Shown piece by piece: positions 6,720-13,040 of a stretch of 14,265 nt of DNA. Source of the DNA: JACCUZ01 sp038246575 (GTDB lineage: Bacteria; Actinomycetota; Actinomycetes; JACCUZ01). Location of the stretch: positions 1-14,265 of the forward strand of contig JBBRVU010000102.1 in NCBI GenBank assembly GCA_038246575.1. The letters are read 5' to 3'. Numbering within the stretch: the stretch's first letter is position 1; every line of letters begins with the position of its first letter. The notes beneath the pieces were generated by a model. That model worked only from the letters and a program-made list of their open reading frames with translations. It did not search any database and was not told the DNA's origin. The translations under genes were made by a program, and so were the position numbers.

Positions 6720-7523
6720 TCAGGTCCCGGTCTCCACTCCGGGTCGCCGTCGGCCGTCGCGGGTCGGCCAGCCGAAGACGGTCCGGACGCCGGGGGACCA
6801 GAGCACCGAGTCGGGCGGCCGGTCCGTCACCCCGGGGAGCCCGGCGGCGGCGACCAGAGAGTCCTCGATCTCCAGCAGGGCCGCAGTCCGCAGCGGCCAG
6901 GGTTCGTGCTGGTTGGGCACGTACGTCGAACGCCCGCCCCACCGGTTGTGCAGGCCCCATCTCGCGCTGAGGAACTGCGCGAGCGGATCGTCGTCCGCGA
7001 CTCTCGTTCCGGGCCGGATGACGACGCGGGTGCTCGCCCCATGCCGGCCTGGCCAGCGCCGGGTGCTCGTGTACTCGACCGTGTCGCCGGCCGTTCGGAC
7101 CCGCATCCTGGCCCAGCAGTACGGCAGCCCCAGGGCGAGGCGGGCGCCCAGGACGACGGCGAGCCGCGAGGCGTCCAGCGACCGGAACACCACACCTCGA
7201 CGACCGTCGGGCCCGACGGAGTACAGCCGGACGTTCGTCTCGGCGAACGTGCCCAGCCACGGAACCGCCGGGCCACCGCCGACCCCGGCCCCGACCATCC
7301 GGAACGGGATGAGGCCCACCCATGACGACCCGTCGAAGACGTCGGGAACAGTCCCCGGCGGCAGCAGCGGCGCCACCCTCGCCGGGTCGACCCGCCAGTG
7401 CAGGAACGCCAGCTGCTCCCACCGCTGGGACATCATCAACCGGCCGCGCAACGTCGGGGCCAGGGCTGACACCGGATCGGGCACCGGGCCCGGTGCTTCC
7501 TCCGCCGCGCCGCCGTCGCTCAC
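6720..7523 (-). CDS. DUF2071 (YqjF-like) family protein
   Basis: The 267-residue protein starts at GTG 7523, with a weak GGGG just upstream. After about 28 variable residues comes the family opening MMSQRWEQLAFLHWRVDP (30-47), then ARVAPLLPPGTVPDVFDG and SWVGLIPFRM, followed by FAETNVRLYSVGPDGRRGVVFRSLDA around residues 92-118. These match DUF2071, whose members are soluble, single-domain proteins of about 230-260 residues with no firmly assigned biochemistry. A late start at one of the Met residues near 30 is possible, since the conserved domain begins there. It lies 34 nt downstream of the S51-type peptidase gene on the same strand, so the two are probably one unit. Confidence 0.85.
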   Translation of the reverse strand: MSDGGAAEEAPGPVPDPVSALAPTLRGRLMMSQRWEQLAFLHWRVDPARVAPLLPPGTVPDVFDGSSWVGLIPFRMVGAGVGGGPAVPWLGTFAETNVRLYSVGPDGRRGVVFRSLDASRLAVVLGARLALGLPYCWARMRVRTAGDTVEYTSTRRWPGRHGASTRVVIRPGTRVADDDPLAQFLSARWGLHNRWGGRSTYVPNQHEPWPLRTAALLEIEDSLVAAAGLPGVTDRPPDSVLWSPGVRTVFGWPTRDGRRRPGVETGT

Positions 7524-7557
7524 GCCCCATCATCCGCCCGCGCGACTCCGGCCGGTG

Positions 7558-8121
7558 TCACCACAGCGTGACCGTGCCGCCGTCGACGACGAGCACCTGA
7601 CCGTCGCGCAGGGCGACGTGGGGGACACCCTCGGCGCGATACCGCTCGACGACGCCGTCCAGCGCCGCGGACTCGGGGTGGTCCGGCGACTGCACGTGCG
7701 GAACGAACGCATGGTCGAGCACGCCGAGCCCGTCGAACATCGGCTGTGCGCCGTAGAGAGCGGTCACCTCGTCCGGGCTGTCGCATGCCTCGAGCCCGCG
7801 CAGGCTCGGCGCCAGCACGCACGGCCCCGCGCTGTAGCCGGCGTAGACGAACGCATCGCGCCGCAGCCCGTCGAGGACGATGTCGTCCAGCCCGCTTGCG
7901 TGCATGACGTGCCGGAGGGTGAAGACGTTGCCCCCGCGCAGCCACAGCACGTCGTACGGCGCGATGACCCCGGCGAGATGACCGCACCCGTCGAAGAAGT
8001 CGCGCAGGTCGACCTCGTCCGGGCGCAGCCCGAGCCTGCCGAGGCGCTCCAGCTCGCCGGCCATCCGGATCAGCTCCGAGGGCTGGTCACCGATCCGGAA
8101 CGACGAGAGGTAGAGCCGCAC
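7558..8121 (-). CDS. S51 family (dipeptidase E-like) serine peptidase, possibly shortened
   Basis: It has 187 residues from GTG 8121 (MRLYLSSFRIGDQP), the usual N terminus of this actinobacterial branch. WLRGGNVFTLRHVM (60-73) and YAGYSAGPCVLAP (93-105) are hallmarks of S51 peptidases, with nucleophile Ser97. VPHVQSPDHPES (140-151) carries the likely catalytic His142. Peptidase E enzymes cleave N-terminal Asp dipeptides, while related cyanophycinases act on cyanophycin; the substrate here is not determined. The stretch between SELIRM and AGELERLG (residue about 20) seems to lack roughly 20-30 residues, a beta-strand segment I expect in relatives. That comparison is from memory. CAGGAT six nt before GTG suggests leaderless expression, and the DUF2071 gene follows after 34 nt. 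Confidence 0.85.
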   Translation of the reverse strand: MRLYLSSFRIGDQPSELIRMAGELERLGRLGLRPDEVDLRDFFDGCGHLAGVIAPYDVLWLRGGNVFTLRHVMHASGLDDIVLDGLRRDAFVYAGYSAGPCVLAPSLRGLEACDSPDEVTALYGAQPMFDGLGVLDHAFVPHVQSPDHPESAALDGVVERYRAEGVPHVALRDGQVLVVDGGTVTLW

Positions 8122-8193
8122 CCTGCGATCCTGGCACGACGGCTCCCGAGACTCCGCGTGATGGCCGGGGTCTGCGAGGGGTTAACGTCGCCC

Positions 8194-9114
8194 ATGCCCG
8201 CGACCCACGAGACCCTCCCGCTGCCCGACGGACGAACCCTCGACGTGCTGCTCGGCGGCAACCCCGACGGGATCCCGTTGCTGGTGCACCACGGCACGCC
8301 CTCGGACGGCAGCACCTGGGCCGACTGGCATGACGACTGTGCGGCGCGGGGACTGCGGCTGGTGGCCGCGAGCCGACCGGGGTACGCCACGTCGACCCGG
8401 CACCCCGGTCGCGACGTCGCCGCAGCAGCGGCCGACGCCGCGGCACTGCTCGACCACCTCGGCCACGACGAGTTCCTCACCGCCGGCTGGTCCGGCGGCG
8501 GCCCGCACGCCCTGGCCTGCGCGGCGCTGCTGCCCGAGCGTTGCCGGGCGGCAGCGACGCTCGCCGGTGCCGCGAAGTACGGCGAGCCGGACCTGGACTT
8601 CCTTGCGGGGATGGGGCCGGAGAACGTCGAGGAGTTCGGTGCGGCGGTCTCGGGTGAGTCGTCGGTGCGGTCGTGGATGGCGGAGCACGGCGCACCGCTG
8701 CGAACCGTCACCGGCGAGCAGGTCGCCGAGGAGCTCGGGGGGCTGGTGCCCCAGGCCGACAAGGACGTGCTCCGAGGCGGCTACGCCGAGGACTTCGCTG
8801 CGACGACCCGACGCGCGCTGGCCGGCGGTTTCGACGGCTGGGTCGACGACGACCTCGCGTTCACCCGTGACTGGGGGGTCGACCTCGCGGCCATCACGGT
8901 GCCGGTCAGCGTCTGGCAGGGCGACCTCGACCTGATGGTCCCCGCCGCGCACGGCCGTTGGCTGGTCGAGAAGATCCCGACCGCGAAGGAGCGGACCGCG
9001 CCGGGTCACGGCCACCTCTCGCTCGTCACCCGGTTCCGTGCCGAGATCCTCGACGAGCTGATGACCCAGGGCGGCTACGACACCGCCAGCGTGCCGCCGA
9101 GCACCACCCCGTAG
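8194..9114 (+). CDS. alpha/beta hydrolase
   Basis: The protein has 306 residues from ATG 8194. LLVHHGTPSDGSTW (29-42) is the oxyanion-hole HG region and GWSGGG (98-103) is the nucleophile elbow with Ser100. WQGDLDLMVP supplies the acid (Asp244 or Asp246), and APGHGHLSL supplies the catalytic His (272 or 274). A cap domain lies between about 125 and 215. It is a cytoplasmic enzyme with no signal peptide and unknown substrate. It lacks features that would identify it as the menaquinone enzyme MenH, although it is next to the men genes, and I do not claim that role. Its last 40 bp overlap the end of menA on the other strand. An in-frame ATG at 8161 is possible. Only a TTAACGT box, 5 nt before ATG, hints at a promoter. 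Confidence 0.88.
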   Translation: MPATHETLPLPDGRTLDVLLGGNPDGIPLLVHHGTPSDGSTWADWHDDCAARGLRLVAASRPGYATSTRHPGRDVAAAAADAAALLDHLGHDEFLTAGWSGGGPHALACAALLPERCRAAATLAGAAKYGEPDLDFLAGMGPENVEEFGAAVSGESSVRSWMAEHGAPLRTVTGEQVAEELGGLVPQADKDVLRGGYAEDFAATTRRALAGGFDGWVDDDLAFTRDWGVDLAAITVPVSVWQGDLDLMVPAAHGRWLVEKIPTAKERTAPGHGHLSLVTRFRAEILDELMTQGGYDTASVPPSTTP

Positions 9115-9944
9115 GCCAGCAGGAGCACGCCGGTCGCCTTGAGCACCGGCACCAACGCCGGACCCGTCGCTCCCCCTCGCACCGCGCGCACCGGTGCGAC
9201 GGCCAACGCGGCGGTGCCGAGAGTGAGCAGTGCTAAGGGGTGGGCGACGGCGACGCCCAGCAGCGCGACGTACGCGGTCGCGACGAGCCCTGCGTACAGC
9301 CAGCGCGTGTGCCGGTCGCCGAGTCGCACGGCCAGAGTTCGCTTGCCCGTGGCGGCGTCGGTGGGCAGGTCGCGCAGGTTGTTGGCCACGAGGATCGCGC
9401 AGGCCAGTGCCCCGCACGCGACCCCGGCCAGCACCGACGACACAGTGATCGTTTCGGCCTGGACGTACGTCGTGCCGACGGTGGCGACCAGCCCGAAGAA
9501 CACGAACACCGACACCTCGCCGAGGCCGCGGTAGCCGTAGGGCGACCGGCCGCCGGTGTAGAACCACGCCGCTGCCAGAGCGGCGGCGCCGACGAGCAGC
9601 AGCCACCAGGCGGTCAGCACGGCGAGGACGAGCCCTACGACGCCTGCGACGCCGAAAGCCAGCAGAGCGGCCCGCTTGACGGCGGCGGGCGCCGCGACGC
9701 CGGAGCCGACCAGCCGCAGCGGCCCGACACGTCCCGAGTCGGTGCCCCGGATCCCGTCGCTGTAGTCGTTGGCGTAGTTGACCCCGACCTGCAGGGCGAG
9801 TGCGACGACGAGCGCGCCCAGTGCCTTGCCGAGGACGAAGCCCTCGATGGCCGCCGCGGCGCCGGTGCCCGCAGCGACCGGGGCCAGCGCCGCCGGCAGG
9901 GTGCGCGGTCGGGCGCCCTGGACCCATTCGGCGGCCGTGGCCAC
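9075..9944 (-). CDS. menA: 1,4-dihydroxy-2-naphthoate polyprenyltransferase
   Basis: The 289-residue membrane protein starts at GTG 9944, 7 nt after AGGAGG, which overlaps the menE stop codon. It belongs to the UbiA superfamily: NYANDYSDG (about 56-64) is the first Asp-rich NDxxDG motif, and DLPTDAATGKRTLAVRLG (about 192-209) holds the second. Both bind Mg2+ and the prenyl diphosphate. Around eight or nine hydrophobic helices cover the rest, including those near 15-35, 90-125, 145-160, 170-190 and 215-245, with a final helix near 265-285. MenA joins DHNA to the isoprenoid tail at the membrane to give demethylmenaquinone. It is the last gene of menB-menE-menA, 12 nt after menE. Its 3' end overlaps the convergent alpha/beta hydrolase by 40 bp. 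Confidence 0.95.
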   Translation of the reverse strand: MATAAEWVQGARPRTLPAALAPVAAGTGAAAAIEGFVLGKALGALVVALALQVGVNYANDYSDGIRGTDSGRVGPLRLVGSGVAAPAAVKRAALLAFGVAGVVGLVLAVLTAWWLLLVGAAALAAAWFYTGGRSPYGYRGLGEVSVFVFFGLVATVGTTYVQAETITVSSVLAGVACGALACAILVANNLRDLPTDAATGKRTLAVRLGDRHTRWLYAGLVATAYVALLGVAVAHPLALLTLGTAALAVAPVRAVRGGATGPALVPVLKATGVLLLAYGVVLGGTLAVS

Positions 9945-9951
9945 TGCCGTA

Positions 9952-9957
9952 CCTCCT
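9952..9957 (-). promoter_or_regulatory. ribosome binding site of menA inside menE stop
   Basis: AGGAGG on the minus strand lies 7 nt before GTG 9944. Its first base is also the last base of the menE TGA (9959-9957). Ribosomes finishing menE would therefore sit on this site, which favours coupled translation. Confidence 0.75.
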
Positions 9958-11117
9958 CAGCTCGCGCGTGCGGCGACGAGGGTACGCACCGCCGCCTTGT
10001 CGGGCTTGCCGGAGTCCAGCATCGGCAGCAGGCCGACGGTCAGCACCTCGCGGGGGAGCTCGGCGGGTTCGAGCCGGGTGGCGGCGAAGGCGCGCAGCTC
10101 GTCGAGCGTCGGCGCCAGGTCCCAGCGGGTCGGCTGCACCACGGCGACCACGCGCTCCCCCCACTCCGGATCGACCGCGCCGACTACAGCACAGCCCGAC
10201 ACGGCCGGATGCTCGCCCAGCACGCGCTCGACGGCCGCAGCGGCGACATTGACCCCACCGCTGATGATCACGTCGTCGGCTCGGCCCAGCACGTGCAGCA
10301 GTCCGGCGTCATCGACGCGGCCGAGATCGTTGGTGACGTGCCGACCGTCGACCAGCGCGGTCGCAGTCAGGTCGGGTTGGAGCCGGTAACCCGCGAAGAC
10401 CGTCGGCCCACCGATCGTGATCCGGCCGTCGACGACGTCGATGTCGACCCCGTCGAGCGCCCGGCCGTCGTGCACGACACCGCCGCAGGTCTCGGACATG
10501 CCATAGGTCGACACCAGTCGCCAGTCGCGGTCCTCGCAGCGGCGCCGCAGCTCGTCGGGCAACGCGGCTGCTCCGACGAGGATGGCGTGGAACCCGGCGA
10601 GGTCGACTTCGGCGTCGAGCAGCCGGCGCAGCTGGGTCGGGACCAGCGAGACGTAGGTCCGACGGCGTGGGTCCATCGTCGCGGCGGCGGCCGTGAACGC
10701 GTCGGTGTCGAACCCGCCGTAGATGTCGAGCACCACCGGGCGGATCCGCGCGACCAGTGACCGCACCAGCATCTGCAGGCCGCCGATGTAGGCGACCGGC
10801 AGCACGACCAGCCACTGGCCCGGGCCGCCGAGCCGCTGGTGTGCCGCCTCGGCGGCAGAGCGCAGCGCGGCTGCGGTGAGCATGGTGCCCTTCGGCTCAC
10901 CGGTTGATCCGGAGGTGGCGACGACCAAAGCGACGTCGTCGCGTTCCAGCGGCAGGTCGGTCCGCATCGCGGCGAGCACGGCCTCGCGGGTGCCGCCGGT
11001 GGGCAGCGGCAGCAGCGCAGGTCCGGCACCGTCCAGTGCCGCGGCCAGCGCGGGCAGGAACGAGTCGAGCACCGCGGCACCGGTCGGCGCGGTGACGGCG
11101 TGCAGGCCGCGCGCCAC
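9957..11117 (-). CDS. menE: o-succinylbenzoate-CoA ligase
   Basis: The 386-residue protein starts at GTG 11117, directly abutting the menB stop with no gap and no ribosome binding site, so it is likely translated by coupling. It is an ANL-superfamily adenylate-forming enzyme. ATSGSTGEPKGTM (67-79) is the phosphate-binding loop, STYGMSETCGG (near 213-223) is the adenine/aryl-binding A5 motif, and GRADDVIISGG (near 281-291) is the hinge to the C-terminal lid. DSGKPDK near residue 373 carries the catalytic lysine. The size fits actinobacterial MenE, which is shorter than E. coli MenE because the N-terminal region is reduced. It converts o-succinylbenzoate, ATP and CoA to OSB-CoA, the MenB substrate. 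The position between menB and menA supports the name. Confidence 0.94.
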   Translation of the reverse strand: MARGLHAVTAPTGAAVLDSFLPALAAALDGAGPALLPLPTGGTREAVLAAMRTDLPLERDDVALVVATSGSTGEPKGTMLTAAALRSAAEAAHQRLGGPGQWLVVLPVAYIGGLQMLVRSLVARIRPVVLDIYGGFDTDAFTAAAATMDPRRRTYVSLVPTQLRRLLDAEVDLAGFHAILVGAAALPDELRRRCEDRDWRLVSTYGMSETCGGVVHDGRALDGVDIDVVDGRITIGGPTVFAGYRLQPDLTATALVDGRHVTNDLGRVDDAGLLHVLGRADDVIISGGVNVAAAAVERVLGEHPAVSGCAVVGAVDPEWGERVVAVVQPTRWDLAPTLDELRAFAATRLEPAELPREVLTVGLLPMLDSGKPDKAAVRTLVAARAS

Positions 11118-12086
11118 TCAGAAGTACCAGGGGTAGGTCGACCAGTCCGGCTCGCGCTTCTCCAGGAACGCGTCACGTCCCTCGACGGCTTCGTCGGTCA
11201 TGTAGGCGAGCCGGGTCGCCTCCCCCGCGAACACCTGCTGACCGGTCAGCCCGTCGTCTACGAGGTTGAAGGCGAACTTCAGCATCCGTTGCGCGGTCGG
11301 GCTCTTGCCGTTGATCTCGGCGGCCACCTCCAGCGCGGTCCGCTCCAGGTCGGCGTGGTCGGCGACCAGGTTCACCGCGCCCATCCGGTGCATGTCCTCG
11401 GCGGAGTAGGTGCGGCCGAGGAAGAAGATCTCGCGGGCGTGCTTCTGCCCGACCATCCGTGCGAGGTAGGCCGAGCCGTAGCCCGCGTCGAAGGATCCGA
11501 CGTCGGCGTCGGTCTGCTTGAACCGCGCGTGCTCGCGGCTGGCGACGGTGAGGTCGCACACGACGTGCAGCGAGTGTCCGCCGCCGGCGGCCCAGCCGTT
11601 GACGACCGCCACCACGACCTTCGGCATGGTGCGGATCAGCCGCTGCACCTCCAGGATGTGCAGCCGGCCGCCGGCCGCCTTCACGCGGGCCCGGTCGGCC
11701 TCGCTCATGCTGTCGGCAGTCTCGCCACTGGCGTACTGGTAGCCGCTGCGGCCGCGGATGCGCTGGTCGCCGCCGGAGCAGAACGCGCGCCCGCCGTCCT
11801 TGGCCGACGGGCCGTTGCCGGTGAGCAGCACGCAGCCGACGTCGGGGGTCATCCGGGCGTGGTCGAGCACCCGGTAGAGCTCGTCGACGGTGCCGGGCCG
11901 GAACGCGTTGCGCACCTCGGGCCGGTCGAACGCGATTCGCACCGTACCCCTGGCCGGGCCCTCGACGACGGACCGGTGGTAGGTCACATCGGTCAGGTCG
12001 AACCCCTCGACCGGCAGCCAGGCGTCGGGGTCGAAGGTCTCCGACACGGGGTCGGACTGCGACGGCTGATCGGACGGTGCAGGCAC
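11118..12086 (-). CDS. menB: 1,4-dihydroxy-2-naphthoyl-CoA synthase
   Basis: It has 322 residues from GTG 12086, close to the M. tuberculosis enzyme (314). An in-frame GTG at 12047 would give 309 residues and is the main alternative. It is a crotonase-fold protein: FCSGGDQRIRGRSGYQY (102-118) includes the oxyanion loop and the flexible MenB-specific segment, NGWAAGGGHSLH (163-174) is the second oxyanion element, and QTDADVGSFDAGYGS (191-205) holds D193, S198 and D200, equivalent to M. tuberculosis D185, S190 and D192. RLAYMTDEA near the C terminus holds the conserved Tyr. It catalyses the Dieckmann-type ring closure of OSB-CoA to DHNA-CoA. It is the first gene of menB-menE-menA. The insertion SMSEADRARVKAAGG (126-140) is longer than in the mycobacterial protein. 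Confidence 0.96.
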   Translation of the reverse strand: MPAPSDQPSQSDPVSETFDPDAWLPVEGFDLTDVTYHRSVVEGPARGTVRIAFDRPEVRNAFRPGTVDELYRVLDHARMTPDVGCVLLTGNGPSAKDGGRAFCSGGDQRIRGRSGYQYASGETADSMSEADRARVKAAGGRLHILEVQRLIRTMPKVVVAVVNGWAAGGGHSLHVVCDLTVASREHARFKQTDADVGSFDAGYGSAYLARMVGQKHAREIFFLGRTYSAEDMHRMGAVNLVADHADLERTALEVAAEINGKSPTAQRMLKFAFNLVDDGLTGQQVFAGEATRLAYMTDEAVEGRDAFLEKREPDWSTYPWYF

Positions 12087-12104
12087 GTCGGCGAGGATAG
12101 GCGC
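12087..12104. promoter_or_regulatory. 18-bp divergent menB/menC start region with overlapping -10 boxes
   Basis: Only 18 bp separate the two start codons. On the minus strand TATCCT (12099-12094) is a TANNNT box exactly 7 nt before menB GTG 12086. On the plus strand GAGGAT (12093-12098), nearly the same base pairs, is 6 nt before menC ATG 12105. Neither gene has room for a ribosome binding site here. Leaderless transcription in both directions from one shared box explains the arrangement; -35 elements are not obvious, and any would lie inside the opposite gene. Confidence 0.5.
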
Positions 12105-13040
12105 ATGGTGGAGACCCGGGTCTGGTCGATCCCGATGCGGGTGCGGTTCCGCGGGATCGACGTGCGCGAGGGGATGCTGCTGCGAGGCACCGCCGGCTGG
12201 GGGGAGTTCGCGCCGTTCTGGGACTACGGCGCGGCCGAGTGCGTGCCCTGGCTGCGGGCCGCCCACGAGGCGGCTGGCATCGGCTGGCCCGATCCGGTGC
12301 GCGCGTCGGTGCCGGTGAACGTGACGGTGCCCGCCGTCGGCCCCGAGCGGGCCGCTGCCGTCGTCCGCGACTCACGCGGCTGCCGCACCGCCAAGGTCAA
12401 GGTCGCCGAGCCCGGCCAGGTCGAGGCCGATGACCTGGCCCGGGTGGAAGCCGTCCGCGACGCCCTCGGACCGGGTGGCCGGATCCGCGTCGACGCCAAC
12501 GGCGCCTGGGACGTCGACACGGCTGTGCGCATGATCGGGCTGCTCGACCGGGTCGGTCTGGAGTACGTCGAGCAACCGTGCCGCACGGTGGAGGAGCTCG
12601 CCGACGTACGGCGCCGGGTGAGCGTGCCGATAGCGGCCGACGAGTCGATCCGCCGGGCCGAGGACCCGCTCCGCGTCGCCCGGCTCGGGGCCGCCGACGT
12701 CGCGGTGCTCAAGGTCTCGCCCCTGGGCGGCGTGGCGGCCTGCCTGCGGATCGCCGAGCAGATCGGGCTGCCTGTTGTGGTGTCCTCCGCGCTGGAGTCC
12801 TCGGTGGGCATCGCCGCGGGGGTGGCCCTCGCGGCGGCGCTGCCCGAGCTGCCCTACGCCTGCGGCCTCGCGACGCTGGCGCTGCTCGACGGCGACGTCA
12901 CGTCGTCCCCACTGTGCGTCGTCGACGGCGAGCTGCCCGTGGTCCGCCCGGAGCCGGACCTGGTCGATGCCGTCACGGCCGACGACGCGACCGCTGCGCG
13001 CTGGCACGAGCGCCTCGCGGCCGTACAGTCCCTGGGATGA
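12105..13040 (+). CDS. menC: o-succinylbenzoate synthase
   Basis: It has 311 residues from ATG 12105. It is an enolase-superfamily protein with an N-terminal capping domain (GEFAPFWDY at 33-41, the substrate loop) and a barrel carrying the catalytic set. TAKVKV gives the K97-x-K99 pair, and VDANGAW gives D130. YVEQPC gives E156, AADES gives D179 (metal ligands), and AVLKVSPLGG gives the opposite lysine K203. It dehydrates SHCHC to o-succinylbenzoate, with Mg2+. It is slightly shorter than many OSBS proteins, fitting the actinobacterial branch. The menD ATG overlaps its TGA in an ATGA arrangement, so translation is probably coupled. It diverges from menB with 18 bp between starts. Confidence 0.95.
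   Translation: MVETRVWSIPMRVRFRGIDVREGMLLRGTAGWGEFAPFWDYGAAECVPWLRAAHEAAGIGWPDPVRASVPVNVTVPAVGPERAAAVVRDSRGCRTAKVKVAEPGQVEADDLARVEAVRDALGPGGRIRVDANGAWDVDTAVRMIGLLDRVGLEYVEQPCRTVEELADVRRRVSVPIAADESIRRAEDPLRVARLGAADVAVLKVSPLGGVAACLRIAEQIGLPVVVSSALESSVGIAAGVALAAALPELPYACGLATLALLDGDVTSSPLCVVDGELPVVRPEPDLVDAVTADDATAARWHERLAAVQSLG
13001..13036 (+). promoter_or_regulatory. possible internal promoter for leaderless menD mRNA
   Basis: Inside the end of menC, CTGGCA (13001-13006, four of six bases of TTGACA) is followed after exactly 17 nt by TACAGT (13024-13029). Seven nt later comes menD ATG 13037. The -10 hexamer and distance equal those at the glycosyltransferase start. The hexamer also encodes part of the menC C terminus, so chance is possible. 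Confidence 0.4.

Noticed and set aside
6700..6720. Possible terminator hairpin between the convergent glycosyltransferase and DUF2071 genes
   Set aside because: Only a 4-bp GGCT/AGCC stem with a 3-nt loop can be drawn, and there is no U-tract.
6070..8193. Plus-strand frame open upstream of the alpha/beta hydrolase for about 700 codons
   Set aside because: It runs through the glycosyltransferase in another frame and antisense to the DUF2071 and S51 genes. Only the part from ATG 8194 has recognisable domain motifs.
8194..9114. Assigning the alpha/beta hydrolase as MenH
   Set aside because: It sits beside the men genes, but it is convergent with, not part of, either men transcript. Its motifs are generic for the superfamily.
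8182..10164. Minus-strand frame of 660 codons across the hydrolase and menA
   Set aside because: It is low-complexity Arg/Gly/Ala sequence overlapping two clearly identified genes in other frames.
9240..10760. Plus-strand frame of 506 codons opposite menA and menE
   Set aside because: It is a shadow of menA/menE with no domain-like sequence and no plausible start signal.
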